A stretch of DNA of 64,000 nucleotides from Notolepis coatsorum (Eukaryota; Chordata; Actinopteri; Aulopiformes; Paralepididae), in contig OZ020598.1 of the NCBI GenBank assembly GCA_963971535.1, forward strand, positions 87,316,185-87,380,184, read 5' to 3'. A program made the position numbers and the translations under genes. Positions 10,111-22,324 of this stretch are shown one piece after another (position 1 is the stretch's first letter; every line of letters begins with the position of its first letter). The notes beneath the pieces are model-generated. The model was not told the DNA's origin. It saw only the letters and a program-made list of their open reading frames with translations, and ran no database searches.

Positions 10111-12532
10111 TTCTAGGTCAGCAGGAGTACACTACACCATCACTGGGCACAAAATGCAATTTTTTAAATAGCCGTTTCCTGGTTTCAACAAGCACAAAAG
10201 TAATTGAAGAAATTGCTGTATCTAATATTAGCTTTCATGAGAGGCCACAGAGAACATTTGTCTGGAACCATGGGAAGCGGACACTGCAGAGGTCTATATA
10301 AGAAAAACAAGATGTGTCACACAAGTATCCAAGTCACATACACAGGTCACTCACAACATGTTTACAGGAACGTTTTGGAGTTGTATTTTGATTGTATTTG
10401 GAGTGTATTTCGTGACTGTAGGGAACTCGGGTAAAAGTATGACCCACTTCCAGTGATGAAGCTAAGCTAGGCTAACGGTCCAGGCGTTCCCTAAGCCTAA
10501 TGCATGCAGAGAGACAAAAAAAGGTATGTATCTTCTTGTCTAACTCCAGGGAAGATGTTAAATAAGCTAATTTCCCAAAATGTTGGAGTGTTCCTTTAAC
10601 ACAGTGTCTACAATGTACTGTTTTTTACTGTATTAAAGCTGGCACACATGGAATGCCATCAAATTTCTGGACTCACAACAGCCACCTGTTGGTCAGAGAC
10701 TTCTCAAAGCTCAGCTGTAGTCCTAGACTCTAGCTGACCAATAGCTATTTCTTTGTTTGGTATTAACTATTTTTGAAGAGGGTGACAATAGTTAAGTTGC
10801 TCAGTTTCTCTGTTCTTGGCAGATTGTAGAATGTCTTGGCGTCTCCACATCACTATATTCTGCCCGTTGCAACTTTATTTTCCTTGCAGCGTATTCTTTT
10901 CCTGTTTGTACTATTGCTTGATTCACTTTTGAATAAACCTCTGAAAGATGTTTTCTACCTTTCATTATTGAATATGATCAGATAAATGCCACAATGGCTG
11001 CCATATTTGACCGCGACCAGCGATTGTGCCCACATGTCTCCATCGTCATTTTCCTGATTGTGAAAGTACAGAATGTAAGCTTTCAAATGATGTGTCATAC
11101 GTTGAAATCTGCCGGTCTGTACTGGGTGTGCACAATAGTCCCCTACAACCCGCAAGCCACTCCCTTCACTTGAAAAGCATTAACTTAAACTTAAAGATGC
11201 AGTTATCACAGCAAACAAAGTTATATAGTATATCCATAGGATGAATAAATATAAATATATTGCACTTAGTGGATATCATAGAGGAGTATGAAATTCACAG
11301 ATATCACAGTAGAAATAAAGTTGCTGTCAGTCAGTGTATCAATAGGATGAGTAGTATAAATCGATCCCAATATTCAGAGCTACTGAACTCAAGTTCAAGT
11401 TCAAGTTCAAGTCATTTTAGAGGAAACATTTCAAGCTATAAACTACAGTAATCCCATGGTCCGGTCATCGAGAGGTGAAACCGGAGGTGGTAATGTTTTC
11501 AAAACTGACGCTCATTGGCCTGTTTGGTTTTATAACCCGAGATTGGAAGCACGTAATGGGTCAAGCAGGGTGTCAATCAAACGGTGGCCATTTTAGCTTT
11601 TCTATGTGTTGGAATTTTAAGAGTTAAGATGCCGTTAAATGCGGTGACGGTAACGTTGGGCAGTACTGCACAAACATTCTAAATAAACAACTAGTCAACA
11701 ATAGTCAACAACTTACCCATAAAGAAAGCAGAACGTCCCACGACAGACCACAATGTCGTGGAACCCTCCGAGGCGATTAACAAAGTCCAATATGTACTCG
11801 TTCATTAAATCTGATGGATCAATTGCTGGTGAAAGTCAAAAGTTTGTTGCTGCGCCGACAGTCTGGGCGTCCATCGTGAGAATAATAATAACAAAGGCCA
11901 TGTGCATTACCTATGGGCGTCGCTCGAAACTCAGAGGACACGCCGGTGCCAACAAAGCACATTGATTCGCATGCAAATTTAACTCCGCCCCCACGCAATG
12001 AGGAAAAAACAGCCTGAAAACAGCCTAGATACTATAACTGTTAGCTTTCATAGTAAACATGTTCTTAAACATTCAAACTGTTGATAATATAAAAAAAAAT
12101 AAACGGAAAACACAACGAAAAAATTCTATTGTCATTTGCGCGATTCGACTATGCCCGAGATGTGGCCACAACCACTGGGTGCGGTCACATACGGTTCCAT
12201 CCCAGAATGGCAATTGACATGTTGCATGTGATGATTTATATCTACGGTTAGGAGTTTGATTCCCACCGGGCTCACTCGTGCTAAAACTGCATGCACTCTT
12301 GGTATTGTGGGGTGAGTCTGCCATATTCTACTCTATTCTATTCCATTCTATTCTCCTTGGCAGAACAGTGAAATAATGTAAGCAAGCTGAGAAGCGTCTC
12401 CAGACACCCTTAATGGGAACTTCCATTAGTTTCATCTATCCATTAGACTGCCATTAGGCAGGCTCCCCAGGATCCCATGACTCCACCATTACGCTTTCAG
12501 GAGATGAGAGGCCCGTTTCGCCTGTGTGTGTG
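10111..12532. other. Intergenic stretch with minor repeats only
   Basis: No convincing gene. A short MITE-like piece at about 10440-10600 ends CCCAAAATGTTGGAGTGTTC and CTTTAA, a common fish repeat terminus. A (CAAGTT)n patch lies at 11390-11412 and a (CTATT)n patch at 12328-12353. Small open frames show no recognisable domains. Confidence 0.5.
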
Positions 12533-12535
12533 CGG

Positions 12536-12618
<83 letters not shown>
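12533..12618. repeat. (TG)n microsatellite
   Basis: About 43 uninterrupted TG units, directly adjoining the 5'-truncated LINE that begins at about 12619. Confidence 0.97.
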
Positions 12619-12619
<1 letters not shown>

Positions 12620-14590
12620 TTAAAATGGCTTTGTAGTTGCGCTCCCCCTAATGTAATTTCCCCTAACCCCGTCCAGGGGTATGCGGATGATGTAATAATA
12701 GCCTCCAGACAGGAGGATGTCATAAACACCATGCTCTCCAGAACCGACTCCTTCCTAGAGTGGTCTGGATTAGAGGTCAAATATGCTAAATGTGCTGTAT
12801 TCTATGAGAGGCGGAGCAGGGGAAACCGCTGATACCGGGCAAACAAAGATATAATTCCCACATTTACAGTTGATAACAAGCCACTGAGAGTCTACGCACG
12901 TCATGAAACATATACCTATCTGGGTCATAAATTTAATGTGGCAGGTGAATGGGAACAACAAGTGAGTGAAATTATCTCTGATTACTCTTGTCAGATTAGA
13001 TTTAATTGATTCACCGCCCCTGCCACTCATCATGAAACTTGAAGCAGTCAGACAGATAGCCCTGGTTAAAGTTCAGCACCTATTCTCAAATGTACATATT
13101 CCTCGCGAATGTCTTTGTGAGATGAACAATAAAACCGTACAGATGGTGAGACAATGGACTGGACTGAACACTCACTCAACACGGGACATCATATTCCATA
13201 CCATTGTTCCCAACTTTGAATGGACGTACATTGCCACGAGACTCAGTCATCTTCTCAACATGCTGAACAGTGACGACCAGCACGTCAGAGAGCAGGTCAG
13301 AGCCTCTCTGTGCTTAGACCTGCAGAGACGCAAGGTCCCCCTGGCGTGTGGGTCGGATCCAAACTTCCTGGGTTACAAGAAGAAAGCAAGTGGAAAGCTG
13401 GACAGCCGCGCCCCCGGATTCGGGGTGTGGTCTGACTGGCCAGACCTGAATGACCTATGCGACTAGTCCAACGTGGCCCTGGATTGGGTGGGGCCGGAGT
13501 CAGACGCTGTTAATGTTTCCGAGGAGATCATCTCTGACCCTACCATCTCCGTGAAGGCCACCATTGACATCTGTGGAACGTGGCATGAACTGCCACTTAC
13601 CAATGCCCGTGGCCATCTCATGTCGGCACAACAACAACGCCAACGTCAACACTGGACTGAGCTTAAACTGCGGAGGGAAGCTTGCCTGTCTCCCTGCCGC
13701 TGACTCTGTCTCGCACGCAGTTTAAATTTCTTTTAGCTATTGATGAGAGTATCATCATTTTCACTCTAAAAGCTAGGCTACATATTTTACCATCGATGCT
13801 CAACCTTTCCATCTGGTTCCCTGGCAGTCATAGCCCACACTGCATACACCATGGTCACGAACAGACAACAGAAACCATGCCTCACATACTCAATGGCTGT
13901 CATGCATACAACGGGCTTTACATTTGTAGGCAGGATAGGATCGTGGATCTGATTGCAGACAGTGTCAGCTCCACACTCGGGTCACCTGCAACATATAAGC
14001 TGTATAAGCACACCAGTGTGAAGCCATAATATGCTCAATCTGTGTAGGGACAATTCACTGTTCTCTGATATTTCAGCAAACACCCCCGATGTTGTTGTTG
14101 TTAATGAGAATAACAGAGAGGTTCTCATCCTAGAAGTTGGCTGCACGTTTGACTACAGTCTAGAGGAAGCCTTCACAACCAAAATGTTAAAATATCAACT
14201 GTTAGACCATACCATATCACAACTCGGCTACAACTGTAAACTTTCAGTCTTCATATTTGGAAGCCTGGGTCATGTCCATAAGTTGGGTGTTAGAGGCCTT
14301 CAGATGGCCGGTCTTCCGAAGAGAAGAGCCAAACAATTAGCAAGATATTGCTCAGTGTCAGCAATTATTGGCAGCCGGGCAATTTGGAGAAGACGCTGCT
14401 ATCTGTATCCATGAGCTGTGTGTTGATTGTCAGGTTCATCATCCATGTATGTGTGTAACTTTGGTTGCCATTGTCAATTTGGGCACGATTGTATCAGAAT
14501 AACCCACAATGTACAAGTGCACTGATAATATTTGTGTCCTTTAAACATTGTCTTTCTTTATGTGGACATAAATAAATATTCTAAATGTGT
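12619..14590 (+). pseudogene. LINE with restriction-like endonuclease (R2/R4/Hero group), 5'-truncated and frameshifted
   Basis: The plus strand encodes the end of a reverse transcriptase (QGYADDVIIASRQ near 12675, with the YADD catalytic box), a thumb/connector region (12966-13466), then a zinc-binding segment with C-x(2-3)-HHG...H-x4-C spacing (CIHHGHE...MPHILNGC, about 13845-13900) and an endonuclease-like segment (TPDVVVVNENN, then ILEVGCTFDYSLEEAF, 14080-14170) with the PD...E arrangement of the C-terminal restriction-like endonuclease of R2, NeSL, R4/Rex6 and Hero LINEs. Stops and frame changes near 12830, 13466, 13700 and 14029 break it, so it is dead. A short TGTGTGTGA follows its 3' end near 14587-14595. 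Superfamily assignment is by motif order; the clade is uncertain. Confidence 0.75.
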
Positions 14591-15950
14591 GTGACGGAGC
14601 ATAAAAGAGTTCGCCTCATTCAGGAGCACAGAAGGTAAACAACCCTGGTTGGTCTCAGTAGTGGTTTGATGTGTGTTCTCATCCCCCCCCCCCCCCCCCC
14701 CCCGCTACAGCAAAAGCTTAAGGACAACAAGCCACTTGTCGTCTTCAGACTGCGGCCTCTATGACAATAAAATAATGGCTGTTGAATATCGGGTTGATAG
14801 CGTAATCACAAGTTGCCTGTGGATTCTCAACGCATGACTGGCCCCTGGAGAGCGATGTAGATAAATAAATAAGTAGCTCTCAGGATAGTTGGCCAGTGCA
14901 GACTGTGCCTGCTGTTAAACTGCCGTTTTATCTTTTTAGCGGGTGTCGTGTTGCCAACGACATTCTCTCATACCAGTGCATACATTATTTTTTTTATTTT
15001 TTTTATTATATAAAAAAAAATGATACAGCTACTGTTTTATATATACTGTTTTTTATTAATAACTAGAAAGTAATGGTATTTATTCAACAACAGGTGATTG
15101 ATTAATGATACTAATACAAATCTATACAATGAGTATGGGGCTGCAGCACTGCAGATATACCCTACTCCAATGATCCACACGGACATTATTCGTTGCTGCA
15201 CTTGCTTCCAGAAGGCTGAGGCTCCGTTGAAGTAGCACAGAGGATCTGTTGTGATTTATGCACAATAAATATTCAACATTCTCTTTTGAGACTCCGCCTC
15301 AGACTCTTATCATTTGGCACTAAAAGCTAAACATTGTCACCGATATGGCTGTCCGCAACATGTCATTAATTGTGTACGCGACGTGGTCGATCACTAGTGA
15401 CGACGACGTGAGCTAGGTTAGCTAGCATGAGCTACCGGGAGATGGAAAGACTGTAACTTTACTGGTGAAAATGTGATTTACGTTGGAATACTCCTTTGCC
15501 AATTTGCTGTACTTTGCTTGCAGGTCTGCAGCCATTATTGCTGGATTATGAATAGCCCCAACTTTAGCCAAGGTAACGTTATGGCTAAACCTTTAACGTT
15601 AGTTAATGCTAGCTTTCGGTTAGCTGTTCAATGCTAATAACACCACCAAGCGAACCCATCAGAGCTCCCCGTCAACACCGCTCTGTCGGGAGGATGGCAT
15701 TTAAGAAAGTATCTGCTGTTAAAATGACAAACAGCATTGACACTTTAATTCACGGTCGGTTAAACACACGTTTGTTTTATAATGCTCACAGCAGACCGCA
15801 GTGTTGTTGATAAATTACGTGGGGCCGGGGGGATTTAAGTTCAGCGAAAAAACGTTCTGCACCGTTGCAATCGTACGGTGCACAGCCCGTACTGTACCGG
15901 AGGACCACATTGACGCGGTACAGTACGTATCCGCATACCGTTACACCGTT
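14591..15950. other. Unassigned intergenic stretch
   Basis: A poly-C run lies at about 14684-14703 and an AT-rich run at 14990-15070. TAGCTAGCATGAGC and AACGTTA-type motifs typical of fish intergenic DNA occur at 15410-15650. No gene seen. Confidence 0.5.
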
Positions 15951-16296
15951 AGGGAGGGTTGAAGACTATCAAATGTCTCCTCCGATACATGTGGAGTCAG
16001 CCAGCGGCTTCTTTTCACCTGACAGCGAGGACTCTCATTGGGTGAGTGTAACGCTTGGGAGGATCACACTACCTAACCCAGATCCCTTCCTCGCTGAGCA
16101 GGCGCCCCGACCGACCTGTAGGAGTCGCTGTTTACAACGACCAGGACCCACCCCACCGGCTTCCGACCCGCTGACACTGCCAATTGTGTCAGTATGGACG
16201 ACGGACCAAGCCAGAGGTACCACGGCAGCTGGATTCGATCCCACTGTCTCTGCGGTGGTAGGCAGACGCTTAGTCCGCTGCGCTACCCGGCCGCCC
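15951..16296 (-). mobile_element. Long tRNA-headed SINE, copy 1 (3' truncated)
   Basis: The minus strand starts at 16296 with GGGCGGCCGGGTAGCGCAGC, carrying an A box (TAGCGCAGCGG) and a B box (GGATCGAATCC), then the same long body as the copy at 43005-43484. It stops at about 15951, before the A-rich tail. Divergence from copy 2 is modest, so the family was active over a limited period. Confidence 0.85.
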
Positions 16297-16349
16297 AAGC
16301 TTGGAAGAATGTGTATAAAAAAAAAATATCTTTCATATGAAAGTCCATT

Positions 16350-17289
16350 TTAACTCATTCAGAGCCATCACTTAATGAGCCAGGGGGCGATCGCTTTAAT
16401 CAATGGGGAAACTGCGAGATTTGCGAGTGCTTAAAATATATCTTATATTATAGCTATGGGTCTAATACACCCGTCGATTGTCAGTGAGTTGCTTCCAGTC
16501 AACATGCACAAAACAGATTGTTTTTTCATCTGTACATTTCCGTTTTATACCGTTTTGAATATGAGTATAGTTTTGGTGATTCTTAGTAATCCCAGGAAAC
16601 GACGCGATAATAGCCCTTTAGTGGAATACACTAAACACGTTGTCATTTTTCGCCTGATTATCGAATCTTCCTGAAATCAACACTAGATTATCATTATTAT
16701 CCTTCCTCGTGCATACATGAAATGGCCCTCGTAGCGCGGCGCTCCCCCCGCTACCTCCTGCACTCAACGGTAAACAGCCACACACACAGACAGCTTCGAT
16801 CGCGGTAGAAAGAAATACCTGATCAACGCAAGATTTTATATATAAAGTCCTTACCTGGTCTCTGATGTAATGCAAAAGAAATAATCCAATTATCTGATCG
16901 CCATTCCAAATACTGCTCGTGGAGGTCCGTCCCACATTGCCCAGCATTGCATATGAAGGAGGGGGGGGGCAGCATCGCAGATGTAACGTTGTAAACGCTA
17001 GTCCTGCCGGAGTATTTAAACCCCGCCCGTATGGCTCAGATCGGCCCAGAAAAGAAACTACACCATTTCTAATAGAGTGCAATACCGGCTGGAAGGCGTA
17101 GGCGGCGGTATTTGCCCTTTTGCAAGCTCAGACCCATTCCCAATGATAACATCAGGCTGGATGGATGAAAAATTAATGGATATAGCTAATAAAAGAAATA
17201 ACAATTAAAACCCGACTTTTCTCGTCATTGGCGCTGAACGGTTGGCGAGTTAACCCGACTTTTCTCGTGACTGGTGCTGAATGAGTTAA
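16350..17289. mobile_element. piggyBac-type MITE, complete
   Basis: It begins TTAACTCATTCAGAGCCATC at 16350 and ends with the inverse (TGGTGCTGAATGAGTTAA) at 17289. TTAA is present at both ends (16350-16353, 17286-17289). The terminal inverted repeats continue imperfectly. TTAA target duplication plus CTCATTCA-GCC ends match the abundant non-autonomous piggyBac elements of fish. The right end carries a second internal copy of the terminus (ACCCGACTTTTCTCGT appears twice around 17211 and 17254). Short open frames inside are not convincing transposase. Confidence 0.8.
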
Positions 17290-17421
17290 GAATGCAGTAT
17301 GATAACTACATTTCTGACATTTTTAACAAACCAAACCGTTGAAAATTGAGCAAGCTATGGTTATTTCAATAGTACATGCACGATAGACATGCATGTTATG
17401 AGTGGGCGTGCTGCCTGTGGC

Positions 17422-17434
17422 AAGATGGCCGCCA
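17422..17434 (+). promoter_or_regulatory. YY1-type site overlapping the candidate start codon
   Basis: CAAGATGGCCGCC fits the YY1 consensus AANATGGCSGCC, which in vertebrates often lies just downstream of the transcription start and over the initiator ATG of housekeeping genes. The surrounding 150 bp is G+C-richer than its neighbours. Confidence 0.4.
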
Positions 17435-18077
17435 TGTGGCAACGTCGGTCTCCGTTGGCCTACAGCGCGGGTGAGTCATCTAGTCTTTATATCTATGTTA
17501 ATTTCTGCCATAGGCGGGGGGCGAGGGGGGGGGGGGGGGACCTTATGATGTCATAATGACATCAGAGGTCTATTAATAGCAGGAGTTCTGAACGACTCAT
17601 GTAAAGCAGCCGCGGTTCTCTCTAACAAACCGCTGGCTCTGAGAATTCAATCGACGGATGGCCCACTGAGACGCGAGAAGTAACGCCTGTGCTACATCCC
17701 TGAGTGCTTACGAGTGCACTTTGCCGTTTCTCCATCGCAGTGCTAAAGTGGAGCAGGGAGGTTTGTGTCTCCGAGCTACTGTCGAGCTCTGCCAAGGTGG
17801 TGTACGGTAAGAAATCAAGTCTGCCTTCCAGGCACTTGTCCCAAATGAACTACTGGATGAATTAAAACGAACGTCTTTTGCAGTGAGCGATCCCTCCGAG
17901 AGATGGATCCCCCCCTCCGCCTGTCAGCTGGAGAGTCTTCATAGAATCACAATAGCACCACTTCTGGACAGTGATTATTATCACGTTTCTATTTTACATT
18001 ACAATATGATAGATTATGTTACGTTACAATACAACACAAAGCAATGCAATACAATACGACACAATGCAATGCAATAG
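17425..18077 (+). CDS. Candidate host gene 5' part, three exons, 101-residue product
   Basis: Exon 1 (17425-17470) starts ATGGCCGCCATG within CAAGATGGCCGCC, a YY1-type motif common at vertebrate start sites, and ends before GTGAGT. Exon 2 (17741-17806, 66 nt) follows a pyrimidine-rich acceptor ending CATCGCAG and precedes GTAAGAAA. Exon 3 (17884-18077) follows CTTTTGCAG and runs to a TAG. All junctions are phase 1 and the frame stays open: 46+66+194 nt give 101 residues. The product begins MAAMWQRRSPLAYSA and contains VLKWSREVCVSELL and SDPSERWIPPSACQLE. The last 25 residues come from a CAATA-rich low-complexity tract, so exon 3 may really be spliced earlier or the locus may be decayed. I do not recognise the protein. 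The model could be chance. Confidence 0.35.
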
Positions 18078-18336
18078 ATTACGAAATACGATGTATTGGT
18101 CCATAAGCATGGAGAAGTACATGTCTCACACTACACTAAAGGCAGAGAAATGGTATGTATTGTATACCTACATGTAGGTCAGTGCAGGGGCGTAGGTTTG
18201 ATATGTGCTTTGGTACGGACACTTAATATGAATTATTTGTGCACTAATTTGAGCATAAATAATTTCTTTAGCTACAAAGCATCAGATGATTCTGATGACT
18301 GTTTCCTTAATTTACCTCGTAATTAAGTGTGTAACA

Positions 18337-19615
18337 TCCCGTGACTTCACGGTACATACGTCACAGTTCTGACTTCACGGTACATACGTCACGGTTCTGA
18401 CTTCACGGTACATACGTCACGGTTCTGACTTCACGGTACATACGTCAGGGTTCTGATTTCATGGTAGATACGTCAGGGTTCCGACGTCGCGGTACATACG
18501 TCACGGTTCTGACTTCAGGGTACATACGTCACAGTTCTGACTCTACGGTACATACGTCACGGTTCTGACTTCACGGTACATACGTCACGGTTCTGACTTC
18601 GCGGTACATACGTCACGGTTCTGACTTCACGGTACATACGTCACGGTTCTGACTTCACGGTACATACGTCAGGGTTCTGACTTCAGGGTACATACGTCAC
18701 AGTTCTGACTCTACGGTACATACGTCACGGTTCTGACTTCACGGTACATACGTCACGGTTCTGACTTCACGGTACATACGTCAGGGTTCTGACTTCACGG
18801 TACATACGTCACGGTTCTGACTTCACGGTACATACGTCAGGGTTCTGACTTCACGGTACATACGTCAGGGTTCTGACTTCACGGTACATACGTCAGGGTT
18901 CTGACTTTGCGGTACATACGTCACAGTACATACGTCACGGTTCTGACTTCACGGTACATACGTCAGGGTTCTGACTTCACGGTACATACGTCACGGTTCT
19001 GACTTCACGGTACATACGTCACGGTTCTGACTTCACGGTACATACGTCACGGTTCTGACTTCATGGTACATACGTCACGGTTCTGACTTCACGGTACATA
19101 CGTCACGGTTCTGACGTCACGGTACATACGTCAGGGTTCTGACTTCACGGTACATACGTCATGGTTCTGACTTCATGGTACATACGTGACGGTTCTGACT
19201 TCACTGTACATACGTCACGGTTCTGATTTCAGGGTACATACGTCACAGTTCTGACTCTACGGTACATACGTCATGGTTCTGACTTCACAGTACATACGTC
19301 AGGGTTCTGACTTCACGGTACATACGTCAGGGTTCTGACTTCACGGTATATACGTCAGGGTTCTGACGTCATGGTACATACGTCACGGTTCTGACTTTGC
19401 GGTACATACGTCAGGGTTCTGCCTTCACGGTATAAACGTCAGGGTTCTGACGTCATGGTACATATGTCACGGTTCTGACTTTGTGGTACATACGTCAGGG
19501 TTCTGCCTTCACGGTACATACGTCATGGTTCTGACTTCACAGTACATACATCAGGGTTCTGACTTCATGGTACATACGTCAGGGTTCTGATTTCACGGTA
19601 CATACGTCACAGTTC
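18337..19615. repeat. Minisatellite, 28-bp unit with CGTCA core
   Basis: About 45 units of GGTTCTGACTTCACGGTACA plus TACGTCAC. Variants include TCAGGG for TCACGG and CTCTACGG for CTTCACGG, some shared by blocks of neighbouring units, which suggests multi-unit duplications (for example the ACAGTTCTGACTCTACGG variant at 18531, 18690 and 19245). Most units contain CGTCA, the CREB/ATF half site, and one to three CpGs. Confidence 0.95.
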
Positions 19616-20338
19616 GGTACATGGAGCCATGCGACGAATACTATTTCTTTGGCATTATTCTGGTCCTAGCACAATATGCATTTGTCACCACAAGATGGTA
19701 CTAAATCATAATGAAAGTCTGCAAGTGCGACGGTGGTCAGGAGTAGAAGAGTCAAAGAGCAGAGGTTAATCTACATACACAACAGATGAAGATAACGTGG
19801 CAATTATCAACTTGAAACTTGAATTGAAAAATTCCAAAATGGAAAACGGTCAAACGGTTATCTTTGCGTCTGTTATTATGCTACAAGCAACAAGATGCAA
19901 AGCTGATTCTAAACGAGTCGTCCACCATTTTGGAATTTCTACATCAGCAGAAGAAGAATAACAGACTTATTTTTTTTTTAAATGTTAACATTCTTGGCAA
20001 GGATTGGATGGAATATGCATCACGGTCAGGCAGCACCAGGGGAGAAGCCAGGTTACACATTTTGCTTTGTAATAAGCACGTTTGAAAACGGTGCTGTTTG
20101 GGTCTGTGACTCCCGGGGGCAGGGAGGGTTGCTTTTTTCATGTTGTACCAAACTCTTATTGAACCGTGACCCCAAAACCAAGGTACATACCTTGCACACA
20201 CCTTGTACACACCCCTACCCCTGATATTTTATATTTGATTGATCCCTCGTTGTTCGAGAACTTCAAAGACTTGCTGATAATCAAACATTCCCTCTATTGG
20301 TGATGAAGGGCTCATGAGAGTAACGTGACCAATGAGTG
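19616..20338. other. Unassigned intergenic stretch
   Basis: No gene, RNA or transposon recognised. A T-run lies at about 19969-19979. Confidence 0.5.
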
Positions 20339-20349
20339 GGCGGCTGTGA

Positions 20350-20688
20350 CAGAGAGGGAGGGAGGGAGGAAAGTCCAGGTTGTTGATTGGGACAGAGGAG
20401 AGGGAGGGAGGAAAGTCCAGGTTGTTGATTGGGACAGAGGAGAGGGAGGGAGGAAAGTCCAGGTTGTTGATTGGGACAGAGGAGAGGGAGGGAGGAAAGT
20501 CCAGGTTGTTGATTGGGACAGAGGAGAGGGAGGGAGGAAAGTCCAGGTTGTTGATTGGGACAGAGGAGAGGGAGGGAGGAAAGTCCAGGTTGTTGATTGG
20601 GACAGAGGAGAGGGAGGGAGGAAAGTCCAGGTTGTTGATTGGGACAGAGGAGAGGGAGGGAGGAAAGTCCAGGTTGTTGATTGGATAT
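20350..20688. repeat. Minisatellite, 42-bp unit, eight near-identical copies
   Basis: Units contain GAGAGGGAGGGAGGAAAGTC and CAGGTTGTTGATTGGGACAG. The eight copies are virtually identical, which points to recent expansion or gene conversion. Because 42 is a multiple of three, open frames run through the array on both strands with a 14-residue repeat (NNLDFPPSLSSVPI on minus, KVQVVDWDRGEGGR on plus). Confidence 0.95.
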
Positions 20689-21000
20689 TGCAGATAATAG
20701 GATAGCTCTTGCTGATAGGTTCTTGATGCAGCTGTCAACACTTTCGCAAGACAGATAAAAAGGCTCTGTTTTGCAATGTTGTAAATTATAATACCAAAAC
20801 TACAGTTTGCAATTATTTTGGTTGGGACACTTTGTGTTTCCATGGCTTTGGTAGAGTCATGTCCCTAGCGTCTCTATGTAAAACTACGCCTAATAGGTTA
20901 GTGCTCTACACATATACAATACACACAGAATCTGTCTGCATGATGCAGTGATGAAGCTGCCTTTACTAAATCTTTTTTAAACAATGTTGCAGCAACATTC
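20689..21000. other. Unassigned intergenic stretch
   Basis: Nothing recognised. A minus-strand open frame enters from the 42-bp array but shows no known domain. Confidence 0.5.
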
Positions 21001-21240
21001 AAATCAAATCAAATTTATTTGTAAAGCCCAAAATCACAAGGTAATGCCCCCAAGGGCTGTACAAGTATTCTTGAACAAGTCAAGAAGAAACATCACAATA
21101 CATCAAGTCAAGAACACCATAAAATAAGTAATAAAACACATATATGTACGTGCAATAGCAACTAAGGTACATAAAATAAAATGCAGCTAAGAACAACAAC
21201 AAAAGAAAAACATATTGAAACGAGCGCTGGTATGAAAATA
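21001..21240 (-). mobile_element. LINE 3'-end fragment, minus strand
   Basis: Begins AATCAAATCAAATTTATTTG followed by TAAAGCCCAAAATCACAA, the reverse of a common fish LINE 3' end with (TTTGA)n tail. Only the untranslated tail is present; the 5' limit near 21200-21240 is uncertain. Confidence 0.55.
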
Positions 21241-22035
21241 AGATAAATGGAGTCATATTCTATTTGGATGAATTTATGTAGCCTATGTATGTATTTCGCT
21301 CAGATCCATTTGAAGTATGCAGGTGACGTAGAGAAGATCACAGAGACGGAGACAGGGGTTAGAGAGTTCCCGTGTTTGCAGTGGGCAGACATAGGAGCAA
21401 TAGATACATATAATAAGCATATATCTACTGTACATAGTAGCAATAGAATCAAATACAATTATTAAATTAAAGTAGTAAATAGAACTAAAAAACAAAGAGC
21501 CAGAGGACTACAAGTGCTAGTATACAGGATGAGATACAAGACGATGGCTCAGGGCCATTTGCTCTCGGGGGCAGGAAAACTACTCACAACAGGTTGAACA
21601 TTCATCCATATTACAGTGACAACGGGCTACTTTATTATGGTAGCCCACCTGCCGCTGTGCCAGAGAGAGCCGTGTGACCTTAATACCACTGTGCTATAGA
21701 AGGAGACACGCCTGGAAGATGGAATGATCAACAGAATCAGTGTTGTCAGTCCAATCTACCTCCATCTACCAGATGCCGCTGGCGTGCAATTTCCTGCCTT
21801 GACCACGGGATCGCCAGGCTATCGTTTTGGACAGAGGGCCCATCGAGACATTTCCGAGTGGTTCTTTGTGCCTGATGCCTTGTTTTACCCACGGGGAGAG
21901 AGAAGCAGCGAGGCAGTAATATGTACTGTATCAACGAGGTGGGTGCCTGGGGAAGAGGACTGGGGCTTATTGGAAGGCGCTGCCTCACCGCAAGAAGGTT
22001 CTGGGGCCCTACCTGACGGGGGGGGGGCCTGTCAA
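21241..22035. other. Unassigned intergenic stretch
   Basis: No gene or element recognised. A short G homopolymer is at 22019-22027. Confidence 0.5.
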
Positions 22036-22138
22036 GTTCAAGTTTAGTTTTATTTGTCACATATAAGGTACATGTACATTACAGTGAAATGCTTGGCTCT
22101 GTATGAGCCTCCAGTATGAAAGATGCTATACAAATAAA
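22036..22138. mobile_element. Two abutting LINE 3'-tail fragments
   Basis: TCAAGTTCAAGTTTAGTTTT followed by ACAGTGAAATGCTTGGCTC (22034-22098) resembles a minus-strand fish LINE tail. GAAAGATGCTATACAAATAA (22117-22136) is a plus-strand L2-type 3' end running straight into the TTA microsatellite. Confidence 0.5.

Positions 22139-22324
<186 letters not shown>

Noticed and set aside
10204..11965. Several short frames (60-76 codons) in the 10-12 kb interval
   Set aside because: Length expected by chance; no motifs, no splice context.
15865..16353. 162-codon plus-strand frame over 15.9-16.3 kb
   Set aside because: It lies antisense across the long SINE copy 1; equivalent frames recur in the other SINE copies, showing it is a repeat artefact.
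18337..19615. Regular 28-bp repeats considered as a CRISPR array
   Set aside because: There are no spacers; units are directly contiguous, there are no cas genes, and the context is eukaryotic.
20229..20843. 204-codon minus-strand frame with eight copies of NNLDFPPSLSSVPI
   Set aside because: Most of it is the 42-bp minisatellite; the unique ends have no recognisable domain. Kept only as a finding about the array.
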